The notes beneath the pieces are model-generated. The model was given only the letters and a program-made list of their open reading frames with translations, was not told where the DNA came from and ran no database searches. A stretch of 64,000 bases of DNA from Methylomonas sp. MK1 (GTDB lineage Bacteria > Pseudomonadota > Gammaproteobacteria > Methylococcales > Methylomonadaceae), in NCBI RefSeq assembly GCF_000365425.1, contig NZ_AQOV01000002.1, positions 744,001 through 808,000 on the forward strand, written 5' to 3'. The position numbers and the translations under genes are program-made. This document shows positions 18,604-28,437 of this stretch, in pieces (positions within the stretch are counted from its first letter, which is position 1; each line of letters starts with the position of its first letter).

Positions 18604-20637
18604 ATGGAAAAGTCGAGTAACGGAGGCACGCTAGCAAGACTGGCAGTTCTGCTGTTTTTGTCGGTTGTAATATACGGAATCTATTTTCCAGGCCGAAATG
18701 GTCCGTTCCTTGCCGATGATTATCCAAATATCGTCGATAACAACGGGGTCTTAATTGAAAGTCTTAGTTTTGAAGGTTTGGCTTCTGCTTGGAGTGCTAA
18801 CACAAGCGGTCCTTTTAAGCGCCCTCTAGCCAGTCTCAGCTTTGCATTAAATTACTTTTACGCTGGTCAGCAATTTGATCCGATCCCTTTCAAGCTGACC
18901 AATATTGGCATCCACGCCATTAACAGCTATTTGGTATTTTTGCTTGCTTGCAGTTTGTTCAAGGCGGCTTTGCTAGATGCTCCCGTTCGAAAATTGGCTT
19001 TCCTTTCCGCTCTAATTTGGGCGGTTCACCCGCTGCAACTGACTTCGGTGCTGTATGTCGTACAGCGCATGAACAGCATGGCCTGTATGTTTATGCTGAG
19101 CGGATTTTTAGTATTTTTAAAAGGCAGGTTACAGCTAGAAAAGCCTGCTGGCGTTCTATTTATGGTGCTGGGCTGCGTGCTTGGCACTGGATTAGGGGTT
19201 TTATCCAAGGAAAATGCGTTGCTGTTGCCGCTATTGATGTTTGTCAGTGAAGTAACCTTGTTACCTCCGATCCCAATTGAGTCCCGTTTTAAATTGTATG
19301 GCTATTATCTAGTCAGCGTCATATTGCCGGTATTGTTTGGAGCGGCTTATTTGCTAACTCATCCGGAATATGTGTTGGGCGGTTATTTAACGCGCGAATT
19401 TACCCTGGTGGAACGCTTGATGTCCGAAGCCAGAATACTGTTCTATTACCTGGGATTGCTATTCTATCCAGATAATACTCAGCTCAGTTTGGCACACGAT
19501 GATTTTGTTTTGAGCAAGGGCCTGTTTCAGCCTATTGGTACCTTGCTGTCGATTGCCGGTATTGTAGTGTTGATAGTGGTAGCGATTTATAACGCCTGTC
19601 AAAAAAAGGCTCGTTTTTTGAATTTTGCGATTCTTTGGTTTTTTGTCGGACATGCTATGGAGTCCACTATATTTCCGTTGGAATTGATATACGAGCATCG
19701 CAATTATCTGCCCAGTATCGGAATTACTTTAGCGCTAGTGGCTTTGTTGCACGAAGTACTAACGAAGCACATCAGCAATGGGCTGCTCAATGTTTTGTAC
19801 GCCTGTATTATTGGCAGTCTGGCTTTGGCTACTCATACACGTGCCGCAATCTGGTCAAATCTCGACAGTTTTAGCTACTTTGAGGTGCGCAATCATCCGG
19901 GCTCGGTGCGGGCTAATAGCGCTTATGCCAATAGTCTCGAACTAAAGCGAGGCCCGAATGCAGAAACTTATCAGCATTATCTAACTGCCTCCAAACTGAA
20001 CGTTTTTGAAGTGTCGACCTTGATTGAAATGTTCATGGAGCTTAACAGGTTAATAGGCTTTCAAGGTGTCGCTAAAGATCAAAAATACGCTGCGTTACCT
20101 ATGCGATACGATGAGCCGTTGGTTCTCGATGTTAGGTATATGGAAGCATTGAGAGATTTGGTGCATAAGGAAATTCTGCACAGAATATCGGATAAGTCTC
20201 ACCCATTACGCACTATGGATTCGATAAGGACTGCGGCCACTTGCTTGATCAATGGCGATTATGAGTGCAAAACGATTGCGGCAAACGTTTTGGAATGGTC
20301 AGACGCTGCGTTGATGCAGCCAAACTTCACCGACAAACCGATGATGCACCTGATCAAAGCAAAGGTCTATTTCACTCAGGGGCAAACCGAAAATACATTT
20401 GCGGAAATGGATAAAGCCATTGCACTGGACCCAAACAGAATGTATTTCCGTGCCGAAAAAGCCTATTTGTTTATCGAGTTAAACGAATACGTCAAGGCCG
20501 AGGATGTAATTCGCCAAGCTGAGCTGTTGGGTGTGGCAAATGGTTTTGATGCTAAGGAATTTCAAAAACTTAGGGATGCGATTGTTTATAAAAAATCAAT
20601 TGCCCACACGCCAAAAATGATGATTTCGCCACCCTGA
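18604..20637 (+). CDS. GT-C-like polytopic membrane protein with C-terminal TPR region
   Basis: A 677-residue protein. The first part looks like a GT-C glycosyltransferase: a membrane segment near residues 10-27, then an ADDYPNIVDN acidic loop, a KRPLASLSFALNYF stretch and an AVHPLQLTSVLYVVQR stretch, as in TMTC and related lipid-linked sugar transferases. About ten membrane segments follow. The last 200 residues are soluble with TPR-like repeats (TENTFAEMDKAIALDPN). Its position straight after pilA suggests that it glycosylates pilin in the periplasm, as shown for other pilin-linked Tfp enzymes, but the link is inferred from position only. A ribosome site GAGAG precedes the ATG. Confidence 0.65.
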   Translation: MEKSSNGGTLARLAVLLFLSVVIYGIYFPGRNGPFLADDYPNIVDNNGVLIESLSFEGLASAWSANTSGPFKRPLASLSFALNYFYAGQQFDPIPFKLTNIGIHAINSYLVFLLACSLFKAALLDAPVRKLAFLSALIWAVHPLQLTSVLYVVQRMNSMACMFMLSGFLVFLKGRLQLEKPAGVLFMVLGCVLGTGLGVLSKENALLLPLLMFVSEVTLLPPIPIESRFKLYGYYLVSVILPVLFGAAYLLTHPEYVLGGYLTREFTLVERLMSEARILFYYLGLLFYPDNTQLSLAHDDFVLSKGLFQPIGTLLSIAGIVVLIVVAIYNACQKKARFLNFAILWFFVGHAMESTIFPLELIYEHRNYLPSIGITLALVALLHEVLTKHISNGLLNVLYACIIGSLALATHTRAAIWSNLDSFSYFEVRNHPGSVRANSAYANSLELKRGPNAETYQHYLTASKLNVFEVSTLIEMFMELNRLIGFQGVAKDQKYAALPMRYDEPLVLDVRYMEALRDLVHKEILHRISDKSHPLRTMDSIRTAATCLINGDYECKTIAANVLEWSDAALMQPNFTDKPMMHLIKAKVYFTQGQTENTFAEMDKAIALDPNRMYFRAEKAYLFIELNEYVKAEDVIRQAELLGVANGFDAKEFQKLRDAIVYKKSIAHTPKMMISPP

Positions 20638-20767
20638 TATTATTCAGCATCCCTAGGTCAAATTCACTAAAATACCCGCATAGATTTTCAATCTGTTTTG
20701 CTGGGATTAGCTTGACGCTATTCGAGGTCGAGCAAATTGCCACCAACAGCCCTCAAAGCCTGGGATT

Positions 20768-23700
20768 ATGCGGATACTCAATATAGTCTTTAAAAATATC
20801 AATTCACTGGAAGGCGAGGGGCGAGTCGATTTCGACCAGGGGCCGATTGCCGATAGCGGTGTGTTTGCCATCACCGGGCCCAACGGTTCGGGCAAGACCA
20901 GTATCCTCGATGTCATCACGCTAGGCCTATACGGTGAAACATTTCGTTTCGACAAGCCTGCTGAGCATGTAATCACCAAGCAGGCAAACGATAGCTTCGC
21001 ACAGGTTGAATTTGCTTTGGATGGCGAAAGGTTTCGTTCCTCTTGGCATGTAAAACGGCCTGCTGATGCTAATCACGATCAGGTCTTACAGCCGGAAATG
21101 AGCTTGACTAAGCTAAACGATGATTCGGAGTTACTAGCCAGGACACCAAATACAGTACGGACCAAAATTGCCGAATTGACGGGCATGGACTTTCATAAAT
21201 TCAGCAAATCCATGGTCTTGCCGCAGGGCGACTTTGCTGCTTTTTTGAATGCGCTAGATAGCGAGCGCATGGACATTCTCGAAAAAATCAGCGGTACCCA
21301 CATCTATGCCGAGTATCGCCAGCGGACTGAAGATAACTTTCATAAATCGCTTAAGCGTTTAACACAGCTGCAGCAGGATATTGATCTGATTCCTTTACTC
21401 AGTCCGGAAGCCTTGCAAGCCGGTGAGCAAGACTTGCAGGATTTCAAGGATCAAGTTGCTGAGTTAAAAATCCAACAAAAGCAGTTGCAACAGCAACTAT
21501 TGACAATCGAAAACATTCATTCACTTGAAGGCCGCCAAAGACAACTTCTCGAAAAGTCAAAAAAAGTTGAAGCGCAAATTAAGCTGTTACAAGACGATTT
21601 TCAGAAAATTGCCGACTTTCAGCAAGCGACGCAGTTTCGCGAAGAAGTAATTTTATTGGATGGTAAGCAGGGGCAGATTGTCCAAAGTCAGGCGACCTTG
21701 GATGCTTATCGTCAGGAGCTGAATGCGCTACAGCGCCAACTCGGCGCAGATGTCAGTAACGCAATTGCCCCAAGCCTGAGCGGTAAAAGTATAGAGGAGC
21801 AAAAACAGGCTATTGACGCGCTGAAATTGAAAGTGGGTGATCTGAAGCTGGAGTTGCCGCGTGAAGCCGAACTGGTACAGACGCTACAACAGCAATTGGA
21901 TGAAAGAAAGGCCAGTCTAGCGGAAATAGACGGCTGGTTGCAAGAACATCAGGTGGACGCTAGTTTGCAGTCTGACTTTCCCGACGTGGTGCAGTTACGT
22001 AATCTCCGGACAGAACTGGCGGAGTTGGCCGGTAAGCAGAAGACACAAGCCAATCGGACTAAAAACACGGCAGCGGCGTTGAAAAAAAACCAGACAGCTT
22101 TGCGCGATACTAAAACTGCGGTCGCCGAATTGAGTGAGCGTATTGAAGCTGCACGCAAAACCTTGCTGGAGTTGGCGCAAGGCAAAAGTTTCGAGGAGTT
22201 GAAGGAATTACTGGTAGAGCAGCAAACACGGGTCAATGATTTTCAGGAGCTACACTCGCTGGCTGCGGTTAACGCCAAATTTACCAAAAAAAGTTTTTTT
22301 AGTTGGTTCTCTCGTAGTAAAGCGCCGGAACTACCCGATGAGGCCCGCTTGCAAGCCAGATTGGATGTGTTGCGAGACGAGATGGATCGTGAAGAGAATA
22401 TCGGCAAAGCACTGGAGCAAGCTGTCCTTAATGAAGCATTGCTGAAAAAATATAGCGGTGATCGCGGCAAGTTAGTTGACGGTAAACCGTGTTTTTTATG
22501 TGGTTCATTAGATCATCCTTATGTCTCTAAACCGCCAATCCAAACCAACTCTAAAAAGGCCTTAGTCGATCAGCGCGGCAAGATGCAGGCTTTAAAAGCT
22601 GCGATAGATAGTGTCTCCGGCCAGTTGGCAGTAGCAAAAAAGCAAGGCACACAATTGTCAGCGCGTCAGCAAAGACTACAGCAAATGCGCTCGCAATGGT
22701 TGGTTTTGAGTAACCGTTTAAATGTCGTCAGTGCAGAGTTGGATATAAACAATTTGTCTTTGCAAAAACGCTTGTGGGACGCAGAAACCCAGGAGTTGGA
22801 GAAAATCAAAAACCTGGTCAATGATCACGCGCAGTTGCAGCGTAATGTGGCTAAGTGGACTGCCGAGGTAGAAGCCAAGCAGGCTTTGGTGGAAAAATTA
22901 ACGGCGTCGGTGGAACAGCTTGATGCGACCTGGCGTAATCGGCCGCAGGAATACATCGAATCGGAACAGCTTTTCGCTGGTCGTACCGCGGAACAAAAAG
23001 CGCTTCTAGATAAACTTGAAAAGCAGTTGGCTTTATTGGGTGAGAAGCTCCCTGGAAAAGGCAAAGAAAATATAGTCTTCGATAAGCTCAATACCCGGCG
23101 CCAGGATTACCAAATCAGAGAGTTACGTCAGAAAGGCTTGCTCGAGGAAATTGCTAGCTTGCAAGATAGACTGCACGCCAGCCAAGCAAAGATAGCCAGT
23201 TATCAAGAACAGATGGCAGGCGCTTTGAGTAGCTTGCAAACTGAAGAATCGCTGGGATTGCATCTGCTTATCTTGGAGAAGCAAAAACTCATTGTAGAAC
23301 TGGAGCGACAAATAGCTACCCAGCAACTCGAACTGGATGCAATGCGGCGAGTACTGGCTAATAAAATTGCGGGTGGCGTTTTTGCTGATGTAGACAGGTT
23401 GCGCTCGGCTTTAGAGCTGATCGATAGACGGGCGGAAATAGAGCAGACACTGGAGCAGCATAATACGCAATTGGCAGCAATCGGCGAAGAAGTGGCTGAA
23501 CTGGCAGTCGAGTTACAAAATGAATTGGCGGTTATGCCGCCCCACTTAAACGAAGCGGATATTTTAGCAATGCAACGTCAGCTATCCCAGAAAATCGATA
23601 TTGCTGAACAAGAAGTGGCTACGTTGAATACTAAGCTGGATAAACAATCTTCTTATCAAGAAAAACATCAGAGCCTCCAGGCGCTTTTGGCTGAGCAATT

Positions 23701-24214
23701 GGTGATACACGCGCAAGCCGAAGCGGAAATGAAGTTGATTAACGACGAGCAGGGTGGTTTCCGGCGGCGTATTCAACAGTTGTTGGTAGATAATTTGTTG
23801 TCGCAAGCCAACCGAATTTTGGAAAAACTGAGCGGGCGTTACTATATTCGTAGTTTAGCCAGCAATAACGGGTTAGCGTTGGAGGTTGAAGACACCAAAC
23901 AAAAAAACCTGCGTCGCTTGCCGAAAACCTTGTCTGGCGGCGAGAGCTTTGTGGTGAGTTTGGCCTTAGCCTTGGCTTTATCCGAGATTGCCAACAATGG
24001 CAAGGCTATCGATTCGTTGTTTCTGGATGAGGGCTTTGGCAATTTAGATGCGGAAGCCTTATATCTGGCCATGAGTGCCTTAGAAGGCTTGAAAACTCAA
24101 GGTAAAACGGTCGGCGTCATTTCTCATGTCGAAGCGGTCAAAAAGCGCATTAAAACGCAGATCGAATTGGTAAAAAAAGCTAACGGTATGAGCGAGTTGA
24201 AAATGGTTGCTTGA
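20768..24214 (+). CDS. sbcC: SbcC-like SMC-family nuclease subunit
   Basis: An 1148-residue ATPase of the SbcC/Rad50 type. N-terminal Walker A is GPNGSGKTSILD; long coiled coils flank a zinc-hook CxxC (KPCFLCGS, about residue 580). The C-terminal ABC signature LSGGESFVVSLALALALSE and Walker B SLFLDEGFGNLD are intact. With SbcD it should process hairpins and double-strand ends. No sbcD gene is adjacent: the upstream gene is the pilin-linked membrane protein and the downstream gene is convergent. It ends close to a hairpin shared with the convergent gene. Confidence 0.9.
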   Translation: MRILNIVFKNINSLEGEGRVDFDQGPIADSGVFAITGPNGSGKTSILDVITLGLYGETFRFDKPAEHVITKQANDSFAQVEFALDGERFRSSWHVKRPADANHDQVLQPEMSLTKLNDDSELLARTPNTVRTKIAELTGMDFHKFSKSMVLPQGDFAAFLNALDSERMDILEKISGTHIYAEYRQRTEDNFHKSLKRLTQLQQDIDLIPLLSPEALQAGEQDLQDFKDQVAELKIQQKQLQQQLLTIENIHSLEGRQRQLLEKSKKVEAQIKLLQDDFQKIADFQQATQFREEVILLDGKQGQIVQSQATLDAYRQELNALQRQLGADVSNAIAPSLSGKSIEEQKQAIDALKLKVGDLKLELPREAELVQTLQQQLDERKASLAEIDGWLQEHQVDASLQSDFPDVVQLRNLRTELAELAGKQKTQANRTKNTAAALKKNQTALRDTKTAVAELSERIEAARKTLLELAQGKSFEELKELLVEQQTRVNDFQELHSLAAVNAKFTKKSFFSWFSRSKAPELPDEARLQARLDVLRDEMDREENIGKALEQAVLNEALLKKYSGDRGKLVDGKPCFLCGSLDHPYVSKPPIQTNSKKALVDQRGKMQALKAAIDSVSGQLAVAKKQGTQLSARQQRLQQMRSQWLVLSNRLNVVSAELDINNLSLQKRLWDAETQELEKIKNLVNDHAQLQRNVAKWTAEVEAKQALVEKLTASVEQLDATWRNRPQEYIESEQLFAGRTAEQKALLDKLEKQLALLGEKLPGKGKENIVFDKLNTRRQDYQIRELRQKGLLEEIASLQDRLHASQAKIASYQEQMAGALSSLQTEESLGLHLLILEKQKLIVELERQIATQQLELDAMRRVLANKIAGGVFADVDRLRSALELIDRRAEIEQTLEQHNTQLAAIGEEVAELAVELQNELAVMPPHLNEADILAMQRQLSQKIDIAEQEVATLNTKLDKQSSYQEKHQSLQALLAEQLVIHAQAEAEMKLINDEQGGFRRRIQQLLVDNLLSQANRILEKLSGRYYIRSLASNNGLALEVEDTKQKNLRRLPKTLSGGESFVVSLALALALSEIANNGKAIDSLFLDEGFGNLDAEALYLAMSALEGLKTQGKTVGVISHVEAVKKRIKTQIELVKKANGMSELKMVA

Positions 24215-24219
24215 TGAAA

Positions 24220-24245
24220 TGGTGGAGTCGGCGAGCGCTCCACCA
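24220..24245. terminator. Hairpin between convergent sbcC and TIGR04073 genes
   Basis: GGTGGAG at 24221-24227 pairs with CTCCACC at 24238-24244 across a GC-rich loop. Neither flank has a strong T run, so termination activity is uncertain. Confidence 0.45.
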
Positions 24246-24258
24246 CAAAATTATGCGA

Positions 24259-24639
24259 TTAATTGCTGGGGCGGAAGGCTTTGCCGTACGTAGTTTCAGC
24301 GTTGAAATTGTCCCAAACATATAAAGGATGGACGATAGGCTGCGTGGGGATTGGCGAGGAAACCAAATCCAGCACACCGACGCCGATTCTCCCGCCCATG
24401 TTCAATAATCCTTTAAATGTACCGCCGATAAAGCCGTAAATAACATTGCTTTGATTGTTGATTAAAATAATGTTTTTCGGTATTTCCAGAGAAGATGTCG
24501 CTATGTTCGCCAAGCCGGTGGTCAATTTTCTCCCGAAGGTTGCGCCGTAGGTTTCGGCCTCTTCCGCCTGGGTTGGCAAGCTTGTCAATAGGAAAGCTGC
24601 CAATAAAACAGTGGCCAGGGTGCGGGTATTTCGTTTCAT
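24259..24639 (-). CDS. Exosortase system-associated protein, TIGR04073 type
   Basis: A 126-residue exported protein. A cleavable signal peptide is visible, with a KRNTR start, a hydrophobic core and TQA|EE. The mature part has GATFGRKLTTGLANI, EIPKNI, a glycine-rich membrane-like middle (GFIGGTFKGLLNMGGRIGVGVLDLV) and PLYVWDNF near the end, matching TIGR04073 proteins of exosortase-carrying genomes. Its function is unknown. An AGGATAAG ribosome site precedes the ATG. It lies outside the main polysaccharide operon but in a genome with that system. Confidence 0.82.
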   Translation of the reverse strand: MKRNTRTLATVLLAAFLLTSLPTQAEEAETYGATFGRKLTTGLANIATSSLEIPKNIILINNQSNVIYGFIGGTFKGLLNMGGRIGVGVLDLVSSPIPTQPIVHPLYVWDNFNAETTYGKAFRPSN

Positions 24640-24741
24640 GACTTATCCTGTATATTAGAACGAATGTAAGCTCTGCTGGCCGAGCTGGATTAACCGGTGC
24701 GGCTAGCATTTAAAAAAAAGTATAGCAGAGCCCTGAACTGT

Positions 24742-27018
24742 TTACTTTTTCAATGCCTTGGCAAATGCATTGCTCATACTGTTTTGTAGCACGGGTTGCG
24801 GTTTAGGCTTATGAGCGGTTTTTTGCGGCTTTTCTTTTGGAACAACATCCCCGGCGTCGACGTTTTTCCGCATGCTCAGAGATATACGCTGGCGTGCCAC
24901 ATCGACTTCCAATACGCGTACTTTTACCATATCGCCGGTTTTTACCACGCTACGCGGGTCCTTGACAAAGTCGTCCGCCAAATGCGAGATATGCACTAAG
25001 CCGTCTTGGTGTACGCCAATATCGACAAAAGCACCGAAATTGGCGACGTTGGTCACGACGCCATCTAGTGTCATGCCGGGTTCTAGATCGGTAATTTTTT
25101 CGACCCCATCCTTGAATTGTACGCTTTTAAACTCCGGGCGCGGGTCACGGCCTGGCTTTTCCAACTCCTGCAAAATATCCGAGACGGTGGGAACGCCAAA
25201 ATTTGCGTTGGCATAGTTTGCCGGATTCAGGCTGCGTAAAAATTGGCTTTGACCGATCAAGTCGGGGATAGACTTGCCGGTATCATCAAGGATTGCATTG
25301 ACCACAGGGTAGGCTTCCGGATGAACGGACGAGGCGTCAAGCGGGTTGTCGCCGGTCATGATTCGGAGAAAGCCGGCGGCTTGTTCGAATGCTTTATCGC
25401 CTAGGCGTGGTACTTTTTTCAGCTGATTGCGGTTCGTAAACGGGCCATTGGCATCGCGAAACGCGACAATGTTTTCACTGATACTACTGCTTAGTCCGGA
25501 TACTTGTTTCAGCAAGGCTACCGAAGCTGTATTGACGTCTACGCCGACAGCGTTCACGCAATCCTCTACCACGGTATCGAGCATACGAGCCAACTGCACC
25601 TGGTTGACATCATGTTGATATTGACCAACGCCTATCGATTTTGGATCGATTTTTACCAGCTCCGCTAGTGGGTCTTGTAGTCTACGGGCTATCGATACTG
25701 CACCGCGTAACGATACGTCGAGGTCAGGAAATTCCTTAGCAGCCAGTTCAGATGCCGAATAGACCGACGCGCCGGCTTCGGAAACTGTGATTTTTTGAAA
25801 ATTCAGCTCTTTATGCTGCTTCATCAAGTCCGCAACCAATTGATCCGTTTCCCGAGAAGCAGTGCCATTGCCGATACTTACCAGCTGTACTTGGTGCTGC
25901 TTAATCAATTTAGCCAGAACCGCTATCGATTGATCCCACTGGTTTTTGGGTTGATGCGGGTAAATGGTTTCTGTGGTCAACAACTTACCGGTTGCGTCAA
26001 CCACTGCAACTTTGACGCCTGTGCGAATGCCGGGATCCAGGCCCATGGTTGCTTTGGGACCGGCTGGTGCCGCCAGCATCAAGTCGCGCAAATTGCTGGC
26101 AAATACTCTAATGGCTTCTTGCTCGGCGGCTTCGCGCAGTCTTAGCTTTAGATCCATATCGATGCGGGTAAACAGCTTGATCTTCCAGGCAAAGCGGGCG
26201 GTCTCGGCTAGCCAGGCATCGGCGGGTTTTGTTATGTCTTTAATTTGCAGGCGTTGGCTGACGAACTGGGCACATAATTGATGCTCTTCTTGATCTAGTT
26301 CTGCCGGTTTTAGGGTTAAAGATAGTAAATCTTCGTTGCGGCCCCGGAACAAAGCTAATGCGCGATGCGATGGAATTTTGTTGATCGCTTCGCTGTAGTC
26401 GAAATAGTCCTTAAATTTTACCGCTTCTGCTTCTTTGCCGGCCACGACGCTAGCGTGCAGGATGCCCTTATTCCAAACGCGTTCACGCAATTCAGTTAGT
26501 AGTTCGGCATCTTCGGAAATACGCTCCATGATGATCTGACGGGCGCCCTCCAGGGCCGCCGTGACATCAGCGACACCTTTTTCAGCGTCGATATAGGTAG
26601 CTGCGATTTGTTCGGGGATTAGGCTGCGATTATCTAAGATGGTGTCGGCTAATGGTTCAAGGCCGGCTTCGCGAGCAATTTGCGCTTTGGTGCGGCGTTT
26701 GGGCTTATAGGGCAGGTATAGATCTTCCAAGATTGTCTTGGTGTCGGCGTCGAGTATCGCTAGTTCCAGTTCTGGGGTGAGCTTTCCTTGCGAGCGAATG
26801 GTGTCGAGAATTGAGTCGCGTCGGCTGTTAAGCTCCCGCAGATATATCAATCTTTCCTCGAGGTTTCGCAATTGCGTGTCGTCTAAGCCGCCAGTTACTT
26901 CTTTGCGATAACGAGCAATAAACGGTACAGTGGCCCCATCGTCCAGTAGGGCGGCGGCAGCGGCGACTTGTTGGGGCTTAACTGAAAGTTCTTCGGCAAT
27001 GCGTTGGATAACGTCCAT
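24742..27018 (-). CDS. tex: Tex-like RNA-binding transcription accessory protein
   Basis: A 758-residue Tex protein. I use the ATG at 27018 ([12 protein letters not shown]); an upstream TTG at 27051 is unlikely. The order is an N-terminal helical region, a YqgF/RNase H-like domain ([17 protein letters not shown]), helix-hairpin-helix segments and a C-terminal S1 domain ([18 protein letters not shown]). Tex binds RNA and the transcription machinery in the cytosol. The gene appears to be single, transcribed away from the small membrane-protein gene upstream. Confidence 0.95.
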   Translation of the reverse strand: MDVIQRIAEELSVKPQQVAAAAALLDDGATVPFIARYRKEVTGGLDDTQLRNLEERLIYLRELNSRRDSILDTIRSQGKLTPELELAILDADTKTILEDLYLPYKPKRRTKAQIAREAGLEPLADTILDNRSLIPEQIAATYIDAEKGVADVTAALEGARQIIMERISEDAELLTELRERVWNKGILHASVVAGKEAEAVKFKDYFDYSEAINKIPSHRALALFRGRNEDLLSLTLKPAELDQEEHQLCAQFVSQRLQIKDITKPADAWLAETARFAWKIKLFTRIDMDLKLRLREAAEQEAIRVFASNLRDLMLAAPAGPKATMGLDPGIRTGVKVAVVDATGKLLTTETIYPHQPKNQWDQSIAVLAKLIKQHQVQLVSIGNGTASRETDQLVADLMKQHKELNFQKITVSEAGASVYSASELAAKEFPDLDVSLRGAVSIARRLQDPLAELVKIDPKSIGVGQYQHDVNQVQLARMLDTVVEDCVNAVGVDVNTASVALLKQVSGLSSSISENIVAFRDANGPFTNRNQLKKVPRLGDKAFEQAAGFLRIMTGDNPLDASSVHPEAYPVVNAILDDTGKSIPDLIGQSQFLRSLNPANYANANFGVPTVSDILQELEKPGRDPRPEFKSVQFKDGVEKITDLEPGMTLDGVVTNVANFGAFVDIGVHQDGLVHISHLADDFVKDPRSVVKTGDMVKVRVLEVDVARQRISLSMRKNVDAGDVVPKEKPQKTAHKPKPQPVLQNSMSNAFAKALKK

Positions 27019-27114
27019 CTGTAGGTGAATTAGAATTGGTAAAAAGCTCAATTCTACAGTAGGGCGAGATGTTGAAAAAGCGAACTATCAGAAATGGAGT
27101 GAGAAACCGGTAGG

Positions 27115-27152
27115 CACAAAAAAGGCGCCAACCGATATTTCGGGTGGCGCCT
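27115..27152 (-). terminator. Rho-independent terminator of the 65-residue protein gene
   Basis: Read on the minus strand, AGGCGCCA and TGGCGCCT with inner CCG/CGG form a GC-rich stem, followed by TTTTTT at 27122-27117. It lies 18 bases after the small gene's stop. Confidence 0.85.
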
Positions 27153-27169
27153 AAGTTGCTAAGCAAAAA

Positions 27170-27367
27170 TTATTTTGCTTGGCTTAATACGTCATTGTTA
27201 AAGTCTTTGTGCTTTGCCAAAACTTGAGCTTCAGCTTGGGCAGAAGTTTCGCCGCCGTATTGAAGATGTTTGGTTTCGTCTGCTTTCAGCATAACGACGC
27301 CGGCAATAGCAATTGCAGTAACGACAGCAACTACAGTAAAGGTATTGTCTTTTTCTTGTTCAGCCAT
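27170..27367 (-). CDS. Small single-pass membrane protein, unknown function
   Basis: A 65-residue protein that I do not recognise. The start is set at ATG 27367 with GAGGATT upstream; a longer form from 27382 has no ribosome site. After a charged MAEQEKDN start it has one hydrophobic segment, TVVAVVTAIAIAGVVML, then a hydrophilic tail rich in Gln, Ala and Lys. It has its own strong terminator and a leader with a GCCC-CTTTTA-GGGC hairpin, so it is probably expressed alone. The N-in topology with a positive tail is ambiguous. Confidence 0.7.
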   Translation of the reverse strand: MAEQEKDNTFTVVAVVTAIAIAGVVMLKADETKHLQYGGETSAQAEAQVLAKHKDFNNDVLSQAK

Positions 27368-27382
27368 TTTTATAATCCTCAT

Positions 27383-27886
27383 CTTGTTGTTGTAATAATT
27401 AGCCCTAAAAGGGGCAACTCGAGTTGTATGTCGAAGTTAGTATTATTGTTGGTCGACGGTGCATTTTTTACACTCAAAACTGTTTTGTGTCAAAACAATA
27501 TTTTTGCGATTAATCTTGCTGTTCTATGCTTATTTTTTATTTCTAATAAAATCAAATGATTACCGGATTCTTCTGATAGAAAGTCATCCTGTCTTCATGC
27601 GCTATAGTTGTTGATTATCTGATTCGGCGCGGCTTGTGACGCATAAAGTCAACAAACCCTAAGTCGATAATGCGGGGCATAAGTCGAGGAATGTCGTGGG
27701 GAATCCGCGTAGCTTGTCGGGGTGTTCGGCAATGCGATGAAGAAGGGGGGGGCTGTAAACTCGGTCATCGCGCAGGTTGCATGATAGGATTGAGCTTTAA
27801 ATCTGACAGCCTGTTTGTTCTCGCCGAGTGTGTTGTTCGAGCGGGTGGAATGGGGAAAACAATTGTTAATTAACTAGGGGGTATTC
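27383..27886. other. Intergenic region of about 500 bases
   Basis: No credible gene. A 67-residue frame at 27670-27873 is Gly/Arg/Cys rich without a ribosome site and looks spurious. The left part holds a 12-bp palindrome CAACTCGAGTTG at 27415-27426 and a GCCC/GGGC hairpin, probably leader or operator of the minus-strand small gene. I see no tRNA or other RNA gene. Confidence 0.6.
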
Positions 27887-28249
27887 ATGCTTAAACATAT
27901 ACATCTTCTTTTCGTGGCAGTTTTGGTTATCAGTTTTATCGGTCGAGTGGCGCTCGCCGAGTTAAAGCCAGCTCTGTTGGAGCAGAAATGGCTAAAGATT
28001 AGTCCGCACATTATTGCGAGTTTGGTCTTGTTGACTGGATTTGCCTTGGTTTTTCAAGGGGGTTGGTTATCAAGCGAATTTGCTTGGATTGTCGCCAAAT
28101 TATTGATGTTGGTGGTTTACATAGGCTTGGGGATTTTGGCGATTCGCCAATCGGGACGTACGCGCTGGTTGGCTTTCGGTGGCGCATTGTTTTGTCTGTA
28201 TTACATCTCCAAGGTCGCTGTGACTAAGCAAGTTTTTTTCTTTTTTTAG
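27887..28249 (+). CDS. SirB2-like integral membrane protein
   Basis: A 120-residue protein with four hydrophobic segments and the pattern of the SirB family: KHIHLLFVAVLVISFIGR at the start, a central HIIASLVLLTGFAL and a KLLMLVVYIGLGILAIR third segment. AGGGGGT lies 7 bases before the ATG. The function of the family is not settled. The gene stands alone, 120 bases or more from its neighbours on each side. Confidence 0.82.
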   Translation: MLKHIHLLFVAVLVISFIGRVALAELKPALLEQKWLKISPHIIASLVLLTGFALVFQGGWLSSEFAWIVAKLLMLVVYIGLGILAIRQSGRTRWLAFGGALFCLYYISKVAVTKQVFFFF

Positions 28250-28437
28250 GTGCTGGCCTAAAAGTTGAGATTTATGCTGGAGGCCCTGTTTTTAGCCGGT
28301 TTAAGATAGTTTTGGCTGGCGTAAAAATAGTTATTGACAGTTTGTAAAACCTGTAGACTAACGAAAAAAGCTTGTCAAAGCGTTTTTATTCGGATAACCT
28401 CAAACCTCCTGTCAATACTCAACGTAAGGAGGGTAGG

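Noticed and set aside
27670..27873. A 67-residue open frame in a gap
   Set aside because: No ribosome site, unusual Gly/Arg/Cys-rich composition and no recognisable motif.
28332..28353. Sigma-70 promoter before the rlpA-like gene
   Set aside because: TTGACA is present, but the nearest -10-like hexamer is only 14 bases away, too close for a confident call.
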